Positions 37,101 to 52,100 of a DNA stretch of 64,000 bases are shown one piece after another. Position 1 is the stretch's first letter. Every line of letters begins with the position of its first letter. The stretch covers positions 13,085,520 through 13,149,519 of the forward strand of contig CM012953.1 of NCBI GenBank assembly GCA_000181795.3, given 5' to 3'. The notes beneath the pieces were generated by a model. The model was not told where the DNA came from. It saw nothing but the letters and a program-made list of their open reading frames with translations, and made no database searches. This DNA comes from Trichinella spiralis (taxonomy: Eukaryota > Nematoda > Enoplea > Trichinellida > Trichinellidae). The translations under genes and the position numbers were made by a program.

Positions 37101-40100
37101 CAAAAGGCCAGAGTTAGCACTAACGTCAACGTAACCAGATTTACAACGGCATTCATAACCGTCTACCAAATCACTGCAAATTGCATGCGGATGACAATCG
37201 TGGAGATTCTTTTGAGCACATTCATCAATTACTGAAATTTAACATCTCTTACAATCATACAGAAATATAGATATCATTCAATGAAATTCATAAACAAGAT
37301 TTTATTTTTTTACATGGCTTGCAGACTCTTCCTGGACGAGTCGATCGATTTGGAGATACATCTACAAACGACTCTTTGCACAAACAAGTATAACCATCAA
37401 TCTTATCACTGCAGTATGCATTTGATGAACAGTCATTTAGTTCAGGATAGTGACATTCATCAATGACTAAAAATTTTGACATTTAATTGCAATATAAAAC
37501 AACACAGACCAATGTAGCTCATACCAGTGCATCGGTCATTGTCAGGATTTCTTTGATACGGTTCTGGACAGACACAGATTGGTTGACCATTTACCATTCG
37601 ACAAATTTCATTCTTCTTTTTATCACAAGAATTGATATCACTAATGCTGCAGCTTGAATCCATCAAAACTGAAGGCTCTATAAAAAACTCTGCTAGAAGA
37701 TTTATGATGATCAGCTGCTATTATAAATAGCGTCCACTTAATTACATTTTTACGGAAAACATTCATGATTTTGCTATCATTTTCGTAAATGCTTATAATT
37801 AGTATAAGAAATGATTCAGTTAAAATTTGGAATTCAAATGTCAAAATTAATTATCTTAGAAATATTTCTCACCTTTTAAACATACTCGACCAGGTAAATT
37901 CAGGGGACTGTCAGAGCGATCAACAAATCCTGGCAAGCAATGACATGTGTATCCTTCATCCTCATCAATGCAACGCGCGTTTGGACTGCAATCATGCTGA
38001 TCCTGTTCACATTCATTGATTTCTAAATGCAACAAATAACAAAAATATAATTCTAATTCACTATACATTTAAAATTGTAAAACATCACTAACTTTTTGGC
38101 AAACAAATACGTCCTGAACGGTAGAGAGGATCGGCAGAATGGTCCACAAAATCTTCTTTGCAGTGGCAGCGGTATGATCTTGCGGTATCAATACAAACGG
38201 CGTTAGGCGAGCAGTCGTTTAAATCACTGCTTTCACATTCGTTTACAACTAAATAAAATTTAAGATAAGGAACTATTTGATAACAACGTCTTTTTATTGC
38301 GTCTCCAAAATTACGTTTAAGACAACTTCGCCCTGGAAGCAACATTGCATTTGGAGAAACATCTTCAAAACCAGGAAGACATACACATGTAAAGGAATCT
38401 GGTGTATCAATGCATTTTGCGTCTGATGAGCAATCATGCGCTCCAGTAGAGCATTCATCCTTTACTTAAATTGAAATGCAGCAGTGTAAAAATTATGAAG
38501 TAATTTGAAACATAAAAGACATACGCTGGCGACAAAGTCGGCCTGGTTTGCGATTAGCATCAGGAGAAATATCAATAAATCCTGGTGCACATCTACATTG
38601 ATAACTGTCCATTGTGTCTTCACAAATACCCCCAACCTGAGCGCAATCATGAATGCCATTAAGACATTCATTTACGACTAAATTGTGCATCATATTTAAA
38701 TGCATTATTTTAACAACTTTCACAAAAAGCAAATCTCTTACGTTGTTTGCAAATTCGACCAGGTCGAGATGAATTTGGTGAAATATCAAAAAACCCATTT
38801 TTGCAAGAGCACGTATATCCACCTTCTGTTTCTGTGCATACTGCATTAACTTTGTCACAGTCATTTAAAGAAGGGTCATCACAAGCGGGAATTGCTAAAA
38901 ATAATAATGACGTGTGTGCAATTTCATTTCATAAATATTTTCAGGTATAAGTTTTGATAAATAAAGGTAACAGATAAACTTTAATACTTCTTAGACAAAC
39001 TCTTCCGGGTCTTGAAAATGGATTAGGTGATTTATCTTGATAACCAGATGGACATATACATTCAAACTGGTCTTCGCCTTTAGGTATACACTGCGCATTA
39101 GGATCACAATCATTGTTGCCTGGACTGCACATAACATTTACCACTTCTGAAAGTATTGAATTTTGTTGAAGTTTCAAAAGCAATATTTAATTTTTTAGCA
39201 ATAAACGTATTCTATAGTTACAGATGCAATCAAAAAGATATCCTCTAAATTTAATTCATAACAGTGTGATACGTTAATGTTTTCTCAAAATTTGGCTAAA
39301 ATGAACTACCTTTTTCACATAATCTTCCTGGTTTAGAAAACTTTAGCTTATCAGCATATCCACTTTTGCAAACGCAAATGTAAGATTCATCTGTATCAAG
39401 GCATACAGCATTGGGTGAACAGTCATTCAACATGGGATCTGCACATTCGTTACGTTCTGTAAAACTGGGAATTAATGAAAGTATTTTAATATAGGCGTAA
39501 ATTTTTTACTTTCGCGACAATCTAATCCAGGCATTTGTCTGGGATTCGGAGATACATCTACAAATCCTGGATTACATTGGCAAAGATAACCTTCAGCCAA
39601 GTTGATGCAGTGTGCATTAACAGAGCAGTTATGATTGCCAGATTGACAATGATCTTCACTTTCTAAAGAAAATTCCAATCAAAATAAATCAAACAAAGAA
39701 AACAATTTCATAATAATATGTTACTCAGTATGCATACGCGTCCAGACTTCTTTGGATTTGAACTCAAATCTAAATAACCCACTCTACATTGACATAAATA
39801 ACTTTCTGGTGTATCAATGCACAATGCCATTGGATCACAGTCATGAGTTTTTGCCAGACATTCATTTATTACTGCAAAATTGGAAATGTTATATAAAGAA
39901 TTTTAAAATTTTGTTGCATCCCCTTACAGCAAATCTGAGTAGCAGGATCTCGAACTGAAAACTTCGGACATTGGCAAATGTGGTTGCCATTTTGGTCTGG
40001 AGCACAAATTTCATGGCGCCTAGCATCACATGACGCTTCCAATTTAGGATCACATGCACCAGGTATATCTAAGCATAATATTTTAGTAAGAAAAAATATT

Positions 40101-43100
40101 ATCAAAGATTGAAATATTAAATAAAGAAAAAAGACAATGAAGTAAAATTGCAGAGAATATTATAAAGAAATAATTTGTAATATCGTACCACAAATGCCAC
40201 TTTTTGGATTTCTCTCTAACCCATTCTTACAAACACATTCATTTAATCCACTGGGCTGCTTAACACATTCTTCATTTTTAGGACAAAATGACACATCACC
40301 AACAGTGCAACCCAAAACCACCTCTTCCATTTTACGATCTGATACGGACAGTTCCTTCACTGCAGAAAAATAAAGCATTTAGAGATTAAGCATTGAGCAA
40401 AACTTCAAATGCATACCGCAAAATCCAGTAGAAGGAAGACGATGATAGTCATCAGGGCACACACACCGATAATTACCATATGGTGATTTTTCACATATTT
40501 CTGGATCAGGACAAGATGTTTTAACTTCTGGGTTACAAGAATCTCCACCTGCAAAGAAAACACTAATTATACCAAATCAAATAGTTAAAATTTACAAAAA
40601 TGTTCACCGCAAACATCTGTCAAAGGATGTCGCTTAAATCCTTCTGGACAGTCACAAACATAAAAGCTGTCTGAAATGACAATGCATATCTCGTTTTTGG
40701 AAGCATCACATGCGCTCGTTTCATTCAAATTGCATTTTCTTTTTTTATCGCTTAATGCCACAAATGGAGCTAAATAATTAAAAGTATTTTATGTATACTG
40801 AATGCAGAACAATAAATTAAAATGTTTATTAATGGAGAACTGTTTTTGAGTTCTTGAGGCAAAATATGAAATTCACTTACGGCAAGCTGCTTTTTGAATC
40901 AAACTACGCAGCCGGACGTTCAGATCTGTAAATTCTTTTACAAGAAACACCCTGTCTTTGGAGCCGGCTATTTCAACCAACTCCGCCTCAGAGACGTGAT
41001 CAGTAACGCCCACAGCGAACATGAGAACATTGCTTTTTTTCGCTTCATTTGCAGAGAAACTTACAATATCTTGTGAACGGCCATCTGTAATCACAATTGC
41101 AACACGGTGGACACCAGTTTCAATTGGTCTAGCACCACGACTTTCGCTTAAAATGGTAAAAAATTTTGTAGCAAATGTAGAACTGAAGTAAAGTAAATAA
41201 AGCACTGAAGCACTGAAGTAAATAAAACCAAAAAATAGTTGCCTTTACCTGAATCCAATTTTAAACATATCTGTTAGTGCATCACCAGTCTTCGTCAATC
41301 CAGTCAAATATTCAACACGGTTCAATGCTTCATCTACCTCTGCTTTACTATTTGCCTCTTTGAAATCTAATTCATGTCTGATCTGATCGCTGTATTGAAT
41401 AATTGCTAATCGTGTATGATTAGAACCGATGGTGAAAAGATTTATGAATTCTCGTAAAAATCGCAAAATTTCGTTTTTGAATACAGCTGAACCTATACTT
41501 CCTGATCCGTCTAAGACAAACATCAAATCAGTTGGCTGAGTAGGACAATATGTTTCTAAAAAATGTATATGTTATTATAAAGTATGTAACGACCTGCTTG
41601 TGCTTACGTATAGTGCACACTCGACCAGGTGGCAAATCAGCACTGCTAGATACATCAACATATCCTGGCGCACAAACACAAGCATAGCCTTCTGGAAGAT
41701 CAATACAATCAGCGCTGTCATCACATGTGTTCAGAGTTCTCAAGGCACATTCATTGGTAGCTATATAAAACGTAGTTTTAATAATTTTATGGATGGGATC
41801 TTATCATAGAAATGAAAGTCGCTACTATTAAAGCATTTTCGACCAGGCGGAAGATCAAATTGTGATGATGCATCAGTGTAACCAGCTTTACAAGAACAAG
41901 CATAACCTTCTCTGGTGTCCACACATTCCGCAAATGGCGAACAGTCATTTAAAACAGGCGAGGCACATTCGTTTACAACTGAAATAATCACAGATCAGAG
42001 TAATGAACATATTTGCAGCTATACAAGATTTATTAAAATATATATCCAAGTAAATTAACAAATACACAAAGCTTTCTGAAAATTTATTGTGAAGAAAATG
42101 TTTTAGAGTCGTCACTTCAAAAGTCAAATTGCAGTTCTTACCTTGTCTGCATTTTCGTCCAGGTTTGTTCACTGGATCATCAGAAACATCAATAAAATCA
42201 GGTTTACACTGACAAGAATGTGAATCTACAGAATTTGTGCAAAACGCATTTTTGTCACAGTCATTTAGCTGCTTATCATCACAAGCATGTAACACTAAAT
42301 TGAAGCATAGTAATCATACATGCTAATATTTAATTTTATGAATTTACTTTTGCATGTTCCATCTTCCAAACGTTCAGCATGTGGTGGGCAACGGCAATAA
42401 TAATTGCCATTGACTTCCGTGCATATTTCAGCTCCATGACAAGCGTTAGGATCTGATGGATCACAAGGTTCCATTATAAAAGAAATTTCTACTGAACTGG
42501 ACTTCATTTTTGGCAAAATACAAGCACGCCCCGGAAAATGGTTTACATCCGGTGACACGTCGACAAAACCCTCACGGCATCTACATACATAACCTTCTTT
42601 AGCATCTTCACAAATGGCATCTTCTGAGCAGTCGTGCAATTTTTTGTCCAAGCATTCATTTACAGCTACAACAGTATATTTATAGATAAAAAGCAACATA
42701 ATTTCGCCAGTATTTACCAAAAACACATTTTCGCCCAGGTAGTTTGTTGTAGTATTCCGACACATCAACAAAACCAGGCTTACATCGACATTCATATGAC
42801 AGGGCAGTGTCTACGCATATAGCATCCGAATCACAGTCAACATTATATTTTTCAGCTTCATTGCACTCATTTACAACTAAATGTTATAAGATATTTACAT
42901 GCATTGAAATTTAACTGTTTAAATGACATACGTGGAACGCATATCCTCCCAGGAGCGTTTTCAGGATCTGTTGATGCATCCACAAAACCTGGTCTGCACT
43001 GACAAGTGTATGATTCAGGTTGATCAATGCATTCAGCATCTGAGTGGCATGTATTCAGCTTCAATTCTTTACACTCATTGACACCTTGAAATACTGAAAA

Positions 43101-46100
43101 ATGTAACAAGAAAACTTTTATTCAAATAAAATTTTACCTTTACAACGTCCATCTGGCAAACGAAAAACTCCATGAGGACAACCACATTTGTAAGCACCGT
43201 CATTGAAAAGGCACACTTCGAAAAGATCCGTATTACAGGTGCGAGGATCGTCAACTTTGCATGATGAATCCTCTTGCAGCATTTTAACTTTAATAAATAA
43301 AATTAAGTAAACAAACATATTAAAAAATTATTCAAACTTTAAATTTATAAATAAAAAACAGTACGTGTACCTGCTGAGCAAATTCTTCCAGGAAATTCTT
43401 TGCGATTTGGCGATACATCAACATATCCTTCCTTGCATCGGCACAAATAACTTTCCGCTGTATCGATACAGACCGCATCCGGAGAGCAATCATGATAATG
43501 CAATGTGCATTCATCTCTCACTTTAAAATGCAAGTTCATATTATTTTAACTGTAAGGCGTGCTAATGAAAATGGTTTAAGTTAAATCAATTATTACTTGG
43601 CAAGTATTTAAACAAAATATAATGTACATTTAATTTTTTCAATAAACTGCACTAGTTAACGTATTTTCTAAAGCAAGCTGCATTTGCAGACTAGTTTTGA
43701 TTTCAAACGCTAGCTTTTCAAAGTTTCTCTTTCAGTAAATCTATTTCTAGCATAAAACTCTGTCCTTGTGAAAATTATAAGTTCCCTAAATACGTAAACT
43801 ATATTAAATCAAATAGATGCTCCGTTTCCTGTGCTCATTGAAAGCATAGTTCAAGGACGACTGAACAGTATGATGACATGCATGATGTAATCATAAAGAA
43901 AGCATTGTTTGATTAAAATAAAATCAAAAATGGTTATCAAAGCATACAATAAAGTTAAATATACAATAAAATAATGGTTACATTCTTGACAAATTCTTCC
44001 AGGTTGCTTTCCGTACTTCAGTGATACATCCCAGAAGCCAACTCGACAATGGCACAGATATCCGTGCTCAGTATCAATGCAATCTGCGTCATTAGCACAA
44101 TCATTTTTTCCACGATCCAAACATTCATTTTCTCCTGAAAATAGTCACATAATCAAAAGGGATAAATTTCAGTATACATAACATTTCAACAACTTTTTTG
44201 ACAACGTCTCCCTGGCTTGAGAGCTACGTCATCAGAGACATCAAGCCAATTATCTGGACAAACACAATTATAAGACTGTGGTGTGTCTATGCATGTTGCA
44301 ACTGGATCACAGTGATGAATTCCAAGATGACACTCATCAATCACTAAAATGCAAAACGTTAAAGTGTGACTCAAAATGCCGAACACTGCAAACATAAAAT
44401 AGATTATAATCAAAAGAAAGACTGCTTTTTTAAATAATAGTAACATTAATTCAATAACTAAAACTTTTTGCACATTTAATTTTCATTTATATGGTACAAA
44501 ATAATTTTCCGTTAAATTTGCATATTCATTTATTACAAAAACACATTTCTCTTTCACAGTATAGTTTTGTTTGATTTGTAAAAATAGTATTCTATAATTG
44601 AAGAAGAGCAATAAATTTATTCCATAAGATATGTAAATTTTTCAAATTTTCTCCTTAAAAAGCAATTTTCATTCTTGTCAAAATTACTGAAAATTGCCAT
44701 TTTACCGATTATCATGCTGATGCCCTAAAATTGTCACATATAAAGAAAGAACAGGTGCGCATTGGCACAATTCTCATTGTGCATATGTCTGCTTTCTTAT
44801 TCTGCAAGAATGAAAATAATTGAATAGTATTAACAGTACAAAACAGTTTAAAGTTAATTTTCCAAAAATAACAAGATTAAAACGCTACGTTAGAAAAGTA
44901 ACTTACATTGGCGACATACTCGACCAGGCTTTTTGTGATCTGGAGACAGATCAATGAAACCGTGAGAGCAGGCACATTCATATTCTCCAACCTCTTTGGA
45001 AAGACATATAGCATGGTTGTCACAGTCATTCAAAGTTCGATTTAAACATGGATTATTAGCTAAAAAGTTCATTATGAAAAAATTTACAAATAAAAAATGA
45101 CAGTTAAAAATTTTTTGAATGAAACTGCTCCATTCAGCATAATAATAATACAACTTGACATGATTTCATATACATCTTTAAATTATTCTATTAAAAATTT
45201 GAATTTGTTAAATTATTCAACGGGCAATGTTTTACAAGCAATCAAATCAGTTGTGCTAGAAGCACAAGATTTTTACAATAGCTTCAAATGAAAATGTTAT
45301 TTTTACTAGGTTATCAAAACAGAATAGTTCCTGTATAAGCGCTAGCTTAAATATAATAATAGTCTACAATGGTCCATTATTCAACAGTTGATAAAATTAC
45401 AATAGCTGATTTCCTGGGTTTGAATTGAATATTTTTTATTGAAAAATTAAAAAAAGTAATTTTATGTAACTTATCGTTTATTGTTTTTGTTGCTATTAAC
45501 GTACGTAATTCAAAACTAAGTACATTCTTATACATTAGAGTGTAGTGGAGTTGAGAATTGTGTGACCAGTAGTAAATGTAATGATGCGCTAATCCGTAGC
45601 TTAAGGGAATGCAAAAAACAAAAGTAATAATTTTAAGAATCTTTTAAAAAATGCAATAGCCCTGCAAGAAACACAACTTCATTTAATGACATTAAATAAA
45701 AATATCTGATTAGAAAATAAATTAATATACTTCATAAAATGAAGTTAAAACACTTCAGAAAAATCAAAGTATTCAACTAAAAAAGAATTAAGTTACTCCA
45801 TGAGATCTAAAAAAGAACTGAAAAAGTAAAATTTACCAAAATGGACATCTACAAGTCCATCGCACTGTAAGCTTTTGTAAAGCAACTGCAAAAATAACAA
45901 CAAGGATAGAATATGAAACCATTTAGATTTCGTGATCATCGAAAATGTTAAACTGGAAATGAAATGTTGAACACCAAAGAAGAATAGCCCTAAAGTTTGC
46001 TAGCGTACAAAAGTTCAAATAGCAGATGGTGAGCGGATAGTTGAAAATAACTAGATAATGTAAATGATCCCAGCAGATCAACGTCATTGAATTTTGAGAT

Positions 46101-49100
46101 TCAGCCAATCATGCAACACTGCTGATTGCTGTTGCTGAGAGAATGAGGAAGGTCACAGGCAATCTTTGTTGCACAGAATGCAGTTATAATGGACTGCTGC
46201 AATGCTGTTTTTCCATCAATGGTAGGTCAAAAATACTGAGCGGCAGCTACTGCATTCTGGGATATGCATATATACATATAACGCTATTGTTATGAATGTT
46301 AAGAATCTTTTTCCCACAAGTTATGAAGCCTCCCATGAATTTGGATGTCTTGAAAGTGTTTTGTCTTAAAAATATTTATAAATTTGAAAAGAATTCTCGC
46401 TTTAAAGACTATTTCTGGCATGAGAAATGCGTATTCAATTGAAAAATGTCTCAGAGCATAGAAAAGCTCATCTGCAAGGTAGGCAAGGTGTTTTTATTGT
46501 TACAACTAACTTTCATATCCTTTAAAAATGAATAATAACCATATGGAGTATAAAATATAAAATGTGTTGAATAATTTTATGAGTATTAAAAATTTATCTA
46601 TAAAATTAGAAGCAAAATTTTCATAAATTATTCAATTTATGCTATTATAGAGCTTCTTGCTTACTGTTTAAGAATTATAATAATAATATGAAAAAATTAT
46701 TTATATTTAATTTACATTACTGGATGATCTCTCAAAACTAAATTAAAAGTTTTGAATTTAATGCAAGTACAAGAATAATAAAATTAGACAATTACTGATC
46801 ACATTCGTAACTTTGATGGCAAAAGTATTTTCCTAACTTAAATCAATTTTTTTCAAAATTATTCCCGCATTAAAAAATGCACAAAATATCTGTTCTTTTT
46901 AATAAGAGAATTAAATATTTCTTTACCAATAGAGCACTTCCTTCCGGGATTTGTAGGATTGAGGTCAATGTAACCCGGCTTACAGCGACAAACGAAAGAG
47001 TCAATTGTGTCCAAGCATTCAGCATTCAATTTGTCACAATCGTTTAATGCATTGTCCTTGCATTCATCAACAACTGAAAAGATCGAAAAATAGCATTAAC
47101 AAATTTTTGCATAAATTTTTAAAAATGTGATGAAAGCTTAATTACTGTATTAAAAATTTAACAGTTTGGATAATTGTTGAATGCAGTTTTTACTATTACT
47201 AAGAAATACCTATTCCAAAAATATTTTTTAAAAATGAATTTGATTTGTTAATACCCCTGATGATTCAAAAAGATTTTGATCATCATTAAGTTTGAACAAT
47301 GTAGTGACATATTCAAGCAAAAATAATTCAGCTGTTATGACTAATCAGTGTAAAACTTATAAGATAATACATTTAATATTTTAATAATGAATTATTTCAA
47401 AATCCAACAGTGATCAAACATAGTAAAATAAGCTTTTCAGTAGTAAAAGTGACATGTAACGTTGAATTATATTTGAAATATTTTCGTGTTATTTAAGAAA
47501 AATTTCAATTTCAAATTTTGAATTGCAGTATTTTGCATTGAATAAAGGAATAATAATAAAGGAACATTTAATTGATCGTAATATTTGCTCACTATCCTAA
47601 TTTTCAAATATTACCATTTATTATTTTTCACCAAAATACATTTAAACAACAAATCCTAAAAGAAAATCAGAACTTTCAATTAAAAAATTCACGCGCTTAC
47701 TTAAATGACATATTCGTCCAGGTCGTTTCGTAGGATCCTGTGAGCGGTCAATAAAACCATCTTTGCAACGACATTTGAAGCTTTCTAATGTATCCAAACA
47801 TTCCGCATTCTCACTGCAATCATTGTCTAATTTGTTTTCACATTCATTTTTTACTGAAAAGATGCTTAATTTAGTATAGCAATAATAAAAAGAATAGTAC
47901 TTCAAAATATTTAATTACTAGGAATGCACTTTCTTCCAGGATATTGATTCACAGAAGGTGAGATGTCACTAAATCCTTCCCTACATTGACATGTATACCC
48001 ACCAGGAAGATCCAGACAGTCAGCATTTCGATCACAATCATTCGTGCGGGTATCTTTGCATTCATCCACCACTAATAATAATAAATGATGCAAATGTATC
48101 GTAATTTCATACTTTTAATAATAAGTAACTGTACATGGAATGCACTTTCTGCCTGGATATTTTCGAGGTTTCGGTGAAACATCTAAATAACCTTCTTTGC
48201 ACAAGCATTCGTATGAGATTGGATTATCCATGCAAGTTGCTGTCGGATCACAGTCATTTAACTTTGAGTCTGCGCATTCGTCCACCAACGCTGCAAATAA
48301 ACAATGAAAGCGTATATAATGTATAAAAAGGAAGTGATCCTGAACGTACAAATGCAGAGTTTCGATTTCGGATGACGCGCATAGCCAATTTTGCATGAAC
48401 AACCGTATATGCCGTTCACTTTTGAGCACATTTCATTTTCACCATTGCAAGAATTATTCAAATACATTGCACAAAAGTTTGCCTCTGATGCATTTGTGAA
48501 AATACTGACAGTGACTTTCTGATCGTAGATCAGTTCAACTGTTGGACTTGATTTCCAGATTGCATCGTTTGTCATATAACACTGGTCTGTATATGGTAAT
48601 CTTATATAGCCGGGACGACAAGCGCACTGGGGAATATTATTAATAATCTATTCAAATAATTTTACTTGATTATTTTTTCAAATAATTTATAATTGAAAAA
48701 CAAAGCTTACCAAACATATCTCATTTAATTCATCACGACAGTGTTTCATTTTGTCTTGATTGCAAGGAAAAGTACTGGCCACTAAAAGTGATGGTTCATG
48801 CTGTTTTTTCCTCTGAGAAATGGTCTCCCTAGCACAATGCATATCATCCAGGTAGCCGTTGGCTAAAGGTTCGTCAGAACCATCCAGACAATCAATTTTT
48901 GAATTGTTAAACTTTAACAAGTCTATGCATCGTGGCATACCACAACGGCATTGGAACTGAAGTTGAGTGCATTCTGAACAATATAAATATAATATTTACA
49001 AAACTAAAATTACTTAGGAAATTGAAAATATTTATTTTTCAATAAATTTAAACGGTTTTCTTTAAAAGTGATGTCAATTTTAAAATCACTTTATAAAAAG

Positions 49101-52100
49101 AGATTTTTTTATAGATTAACAGTTTAAAAATTATATACTGGATGTACTTTTTACAGTAAATAGTAGCTTTAGTGTGAAAAGAAAATCATACGATAAAATA
49201 AAAAGAATTAAAATGAAATTTCTATTTAATTAGTGATCTGATTGAATTTTTAAAGAAAGTTAAAATATATGCCCAACTTTCAGCTGGAATATTGGCATTG
49301 TAATTGCAAAACTTTGATAGCAATGAACATGTGGATAAAAAAACATATACTTTACTTTTTTTATTCAAATATAATGATGAAATTGTTGGTGTTTATATAG
49401 AAAATTAAAAATTCTGATTTTAAAAATATTGAATATCACTCCTAAAAGTGATAATAAATATTTCAATTTACATACGCAGCAGTTTACAAAATAAATATTG
49501 TATTGTTAATTATTCTTTTTCTTTTCTTAGATGTATTATGAAAATGGCCACCGTTGAAACTGATTTTTCAATTTGACAAAGTAAGTTTCAACAGAATCTA
49601 ATAAAAATAGAATAGAAATGAAATAGTGGCGATGTAAAGGAAATATTTTTTCGTTGATTTTTGTCAAAACTGACTTCCGTCACTGTATTTCAAGTCGACG
49701 ATGTTGAAAAGTTTCAGAAATAACGTAATCACTGAAACTATCCGCCAACGCCCCCTGTAAGATTGGGTCGTTCAACTCATCGGTTGTTCACCCTTTTTCA
49801 AGTCGACTAATTGATTATATCAATAGTTTCCTTTTTTAATCTGCATATTTTGAAATATTAAAAAAAACACTCATAACTTATTTGAATAAATGAATTAATT
49901 ATTTAAAAACTTTTTGTTGTTCCAAAAAATTTTTATGCAACGAAGACAATGACGAAAGTAAAAGAAAACATATGTCGAAGAAGCTAATTGGCTAATTGCG
50001 AAAAATTGCAATCAACCATTGCAATGAAAGGAGAATTTAAAGTCCATTTCATTACATCACCACATTATTAGTAATAATAATAATTAATTATTCTTCTTCA
50101 GTATTTCCATCCAGGTTTTTTTAAATTTTTCATTAGAACTAGACATGCTACTGAACTAAAATCAATTGTGCTTCCAGATTACTGCGCAAATATGCTTATC
50201 ATTGATCAAACTCAATTTTCGGTCACCGCTTCAAGCTGACCATTCTAGAACAACATCAAAAGCAATGAAGCAGAATAACCTGTTAGATGATCCAGTTTTG
50301 ATTACAGCCTCTCAACACGAGGGTTTTATTATAATTTTACCGCTTTTTTTGTTTCCTTCATGCGAGCATATGAAACAACTCAAAAATTAGAACTGAAAAA
50401 TTATTTCATAAACTGTTTTTTGTTTTAAAATTAACAATACTTCAAAAAAACTATTTAACATCTACCAGGAAATATGAAACTACAATTAATACTTTTCCAA
50501 AAAATGCTTTTCAGTTTTCTATGCATTTGTTTCATAAAAAATATGCAAATTCATGAAACTTTTTCTCAGTGAAATTAATACATGTGGTGTACAAATTCCA
50601 TTAATGATGTAATACAAAATTGAAATTAAAAAAATACTATTGCACATATTTAAATGGCATTTTAATAAATATTTAAAGAAAGTCGCAGTTCGTAACAATC
50701 GACATCAAAATTTAATAACATTTCCGCAGCACATTAAAATTTGCAATACTGTAAAGTGTTGCAGAAAATTTTGAAAAAAAAAGATTTCAGAAGTTATGAA
50801 ATTTTAGTATTATTTAAAATGGATCTATCAACTAACAATTAGTTTGTTCAAGCTTCTTTCGAGTTCTTTCAAAAATTTATCTCAGGAAAAATAATCTTGA
50901 AAATAACTAACTTAACATTATATAAATAAAAAATTTAATTGTATCTTTACTTAAATGAATTGTAACTGATTAATAATTAATGTTATTTGAGCTAATATTT
51001 CAGAACATTCATAAAAATTATCTCATTCGACTGGACATTTCCAACTGTTCAGATTGATAACGCACATGACTGATAAAGCTTCATTTGAAGAAAGCATCAG
51101 TATGAAAAGCAAATTCAATTATAACATATCTTATTCTGCTAAGATGAATTATTCTGCATGACATTGTACGATATTTTTATGAAGAAAAAAGCAAATATAA
51201 CATATACTGCTGAAAATGAAGAAAACTTGAAGTAACTTACCCTCGTCACTGCCATCTGCACAATCTTCGATGCCATCTTGAAATTTACACCAGTCAATAC
51301 ATTTCGATTTATCACGACAAAAAAATTCTCCCTGTGAACAAGCTAAAAAAACATCTTTTCAATTTTGCATTATTAAATTAAAAAATTTTTTATTTCATTT
51401 ACGCTCATCTGATCCATCAGGACAATCTTTTCGGCCATCTTGGTAAGCTTTTGGTTCGAGACAGTTGCTTCGATCCTCGCAGACAAAATAACCCAAAGGG
51501 CATCCTTGGGTACAAAGCCAATTATTAACAAACAAACAGCATTCTTAAATCTATCCACATTATGTTACCTTCGTCAGAACCGTCTTGGCAGTTGATTTTT
51601 CCATCAGAAACTTGATCTAATCGAATACACTGAGGTTCACCGTTCAGGCAGCGAAATTGGTCTGGCAGGCAAGCTGTAAAAATGAAGAAATTTTCATATG
51701 TAAATTAAAACAAAAATTTTTTTTTGTATTATTCTCTCTTTCAAATGATCAATTTATCTTTCAAGGAAACAAACAACCAATTTTAACAATGAAACATCCG
51801 TTTTTATTGACGCTTTATTGTTATGCAACCGCTTTGTTCTGCATCACTGGTCGTTGAAGCTCAACTGTTATTGTTGTTTGCCGTACCACTGGACAAGGCG
51901 GTCTGTAAATGACCATCGGGTCACAATTTTATGCATTAGCCCCCATTTGCTTGGAAATTACATTGCTGCGTGAGGTAAACGCTTTCTGAACAATGGAAAA
52001 CGGCTATCAAACGTTCATGTCACTTGAATAAACAGCAAATTGAATATATATGTATATATATATGTATGGACGTAGATTCAATTCTGATTGTAAACCAGAG

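Noticed and set aside
45839-45887. Possible extra exon in the long EGF intron
   Set aside because: Splice-like borders exist, but the length is not a multiple of three and the phase-1 frame gives no EGF cysteine pattern.
51781-51857. Plus-strand hydrophobic peptide resembling a signal sequence
   Set aside because: It is on the opposite strand to the mua-3-like gene, ends in a stop after 22 codons and has no following exon. The minus-strand exon at 52428-52485 fits the required phase.
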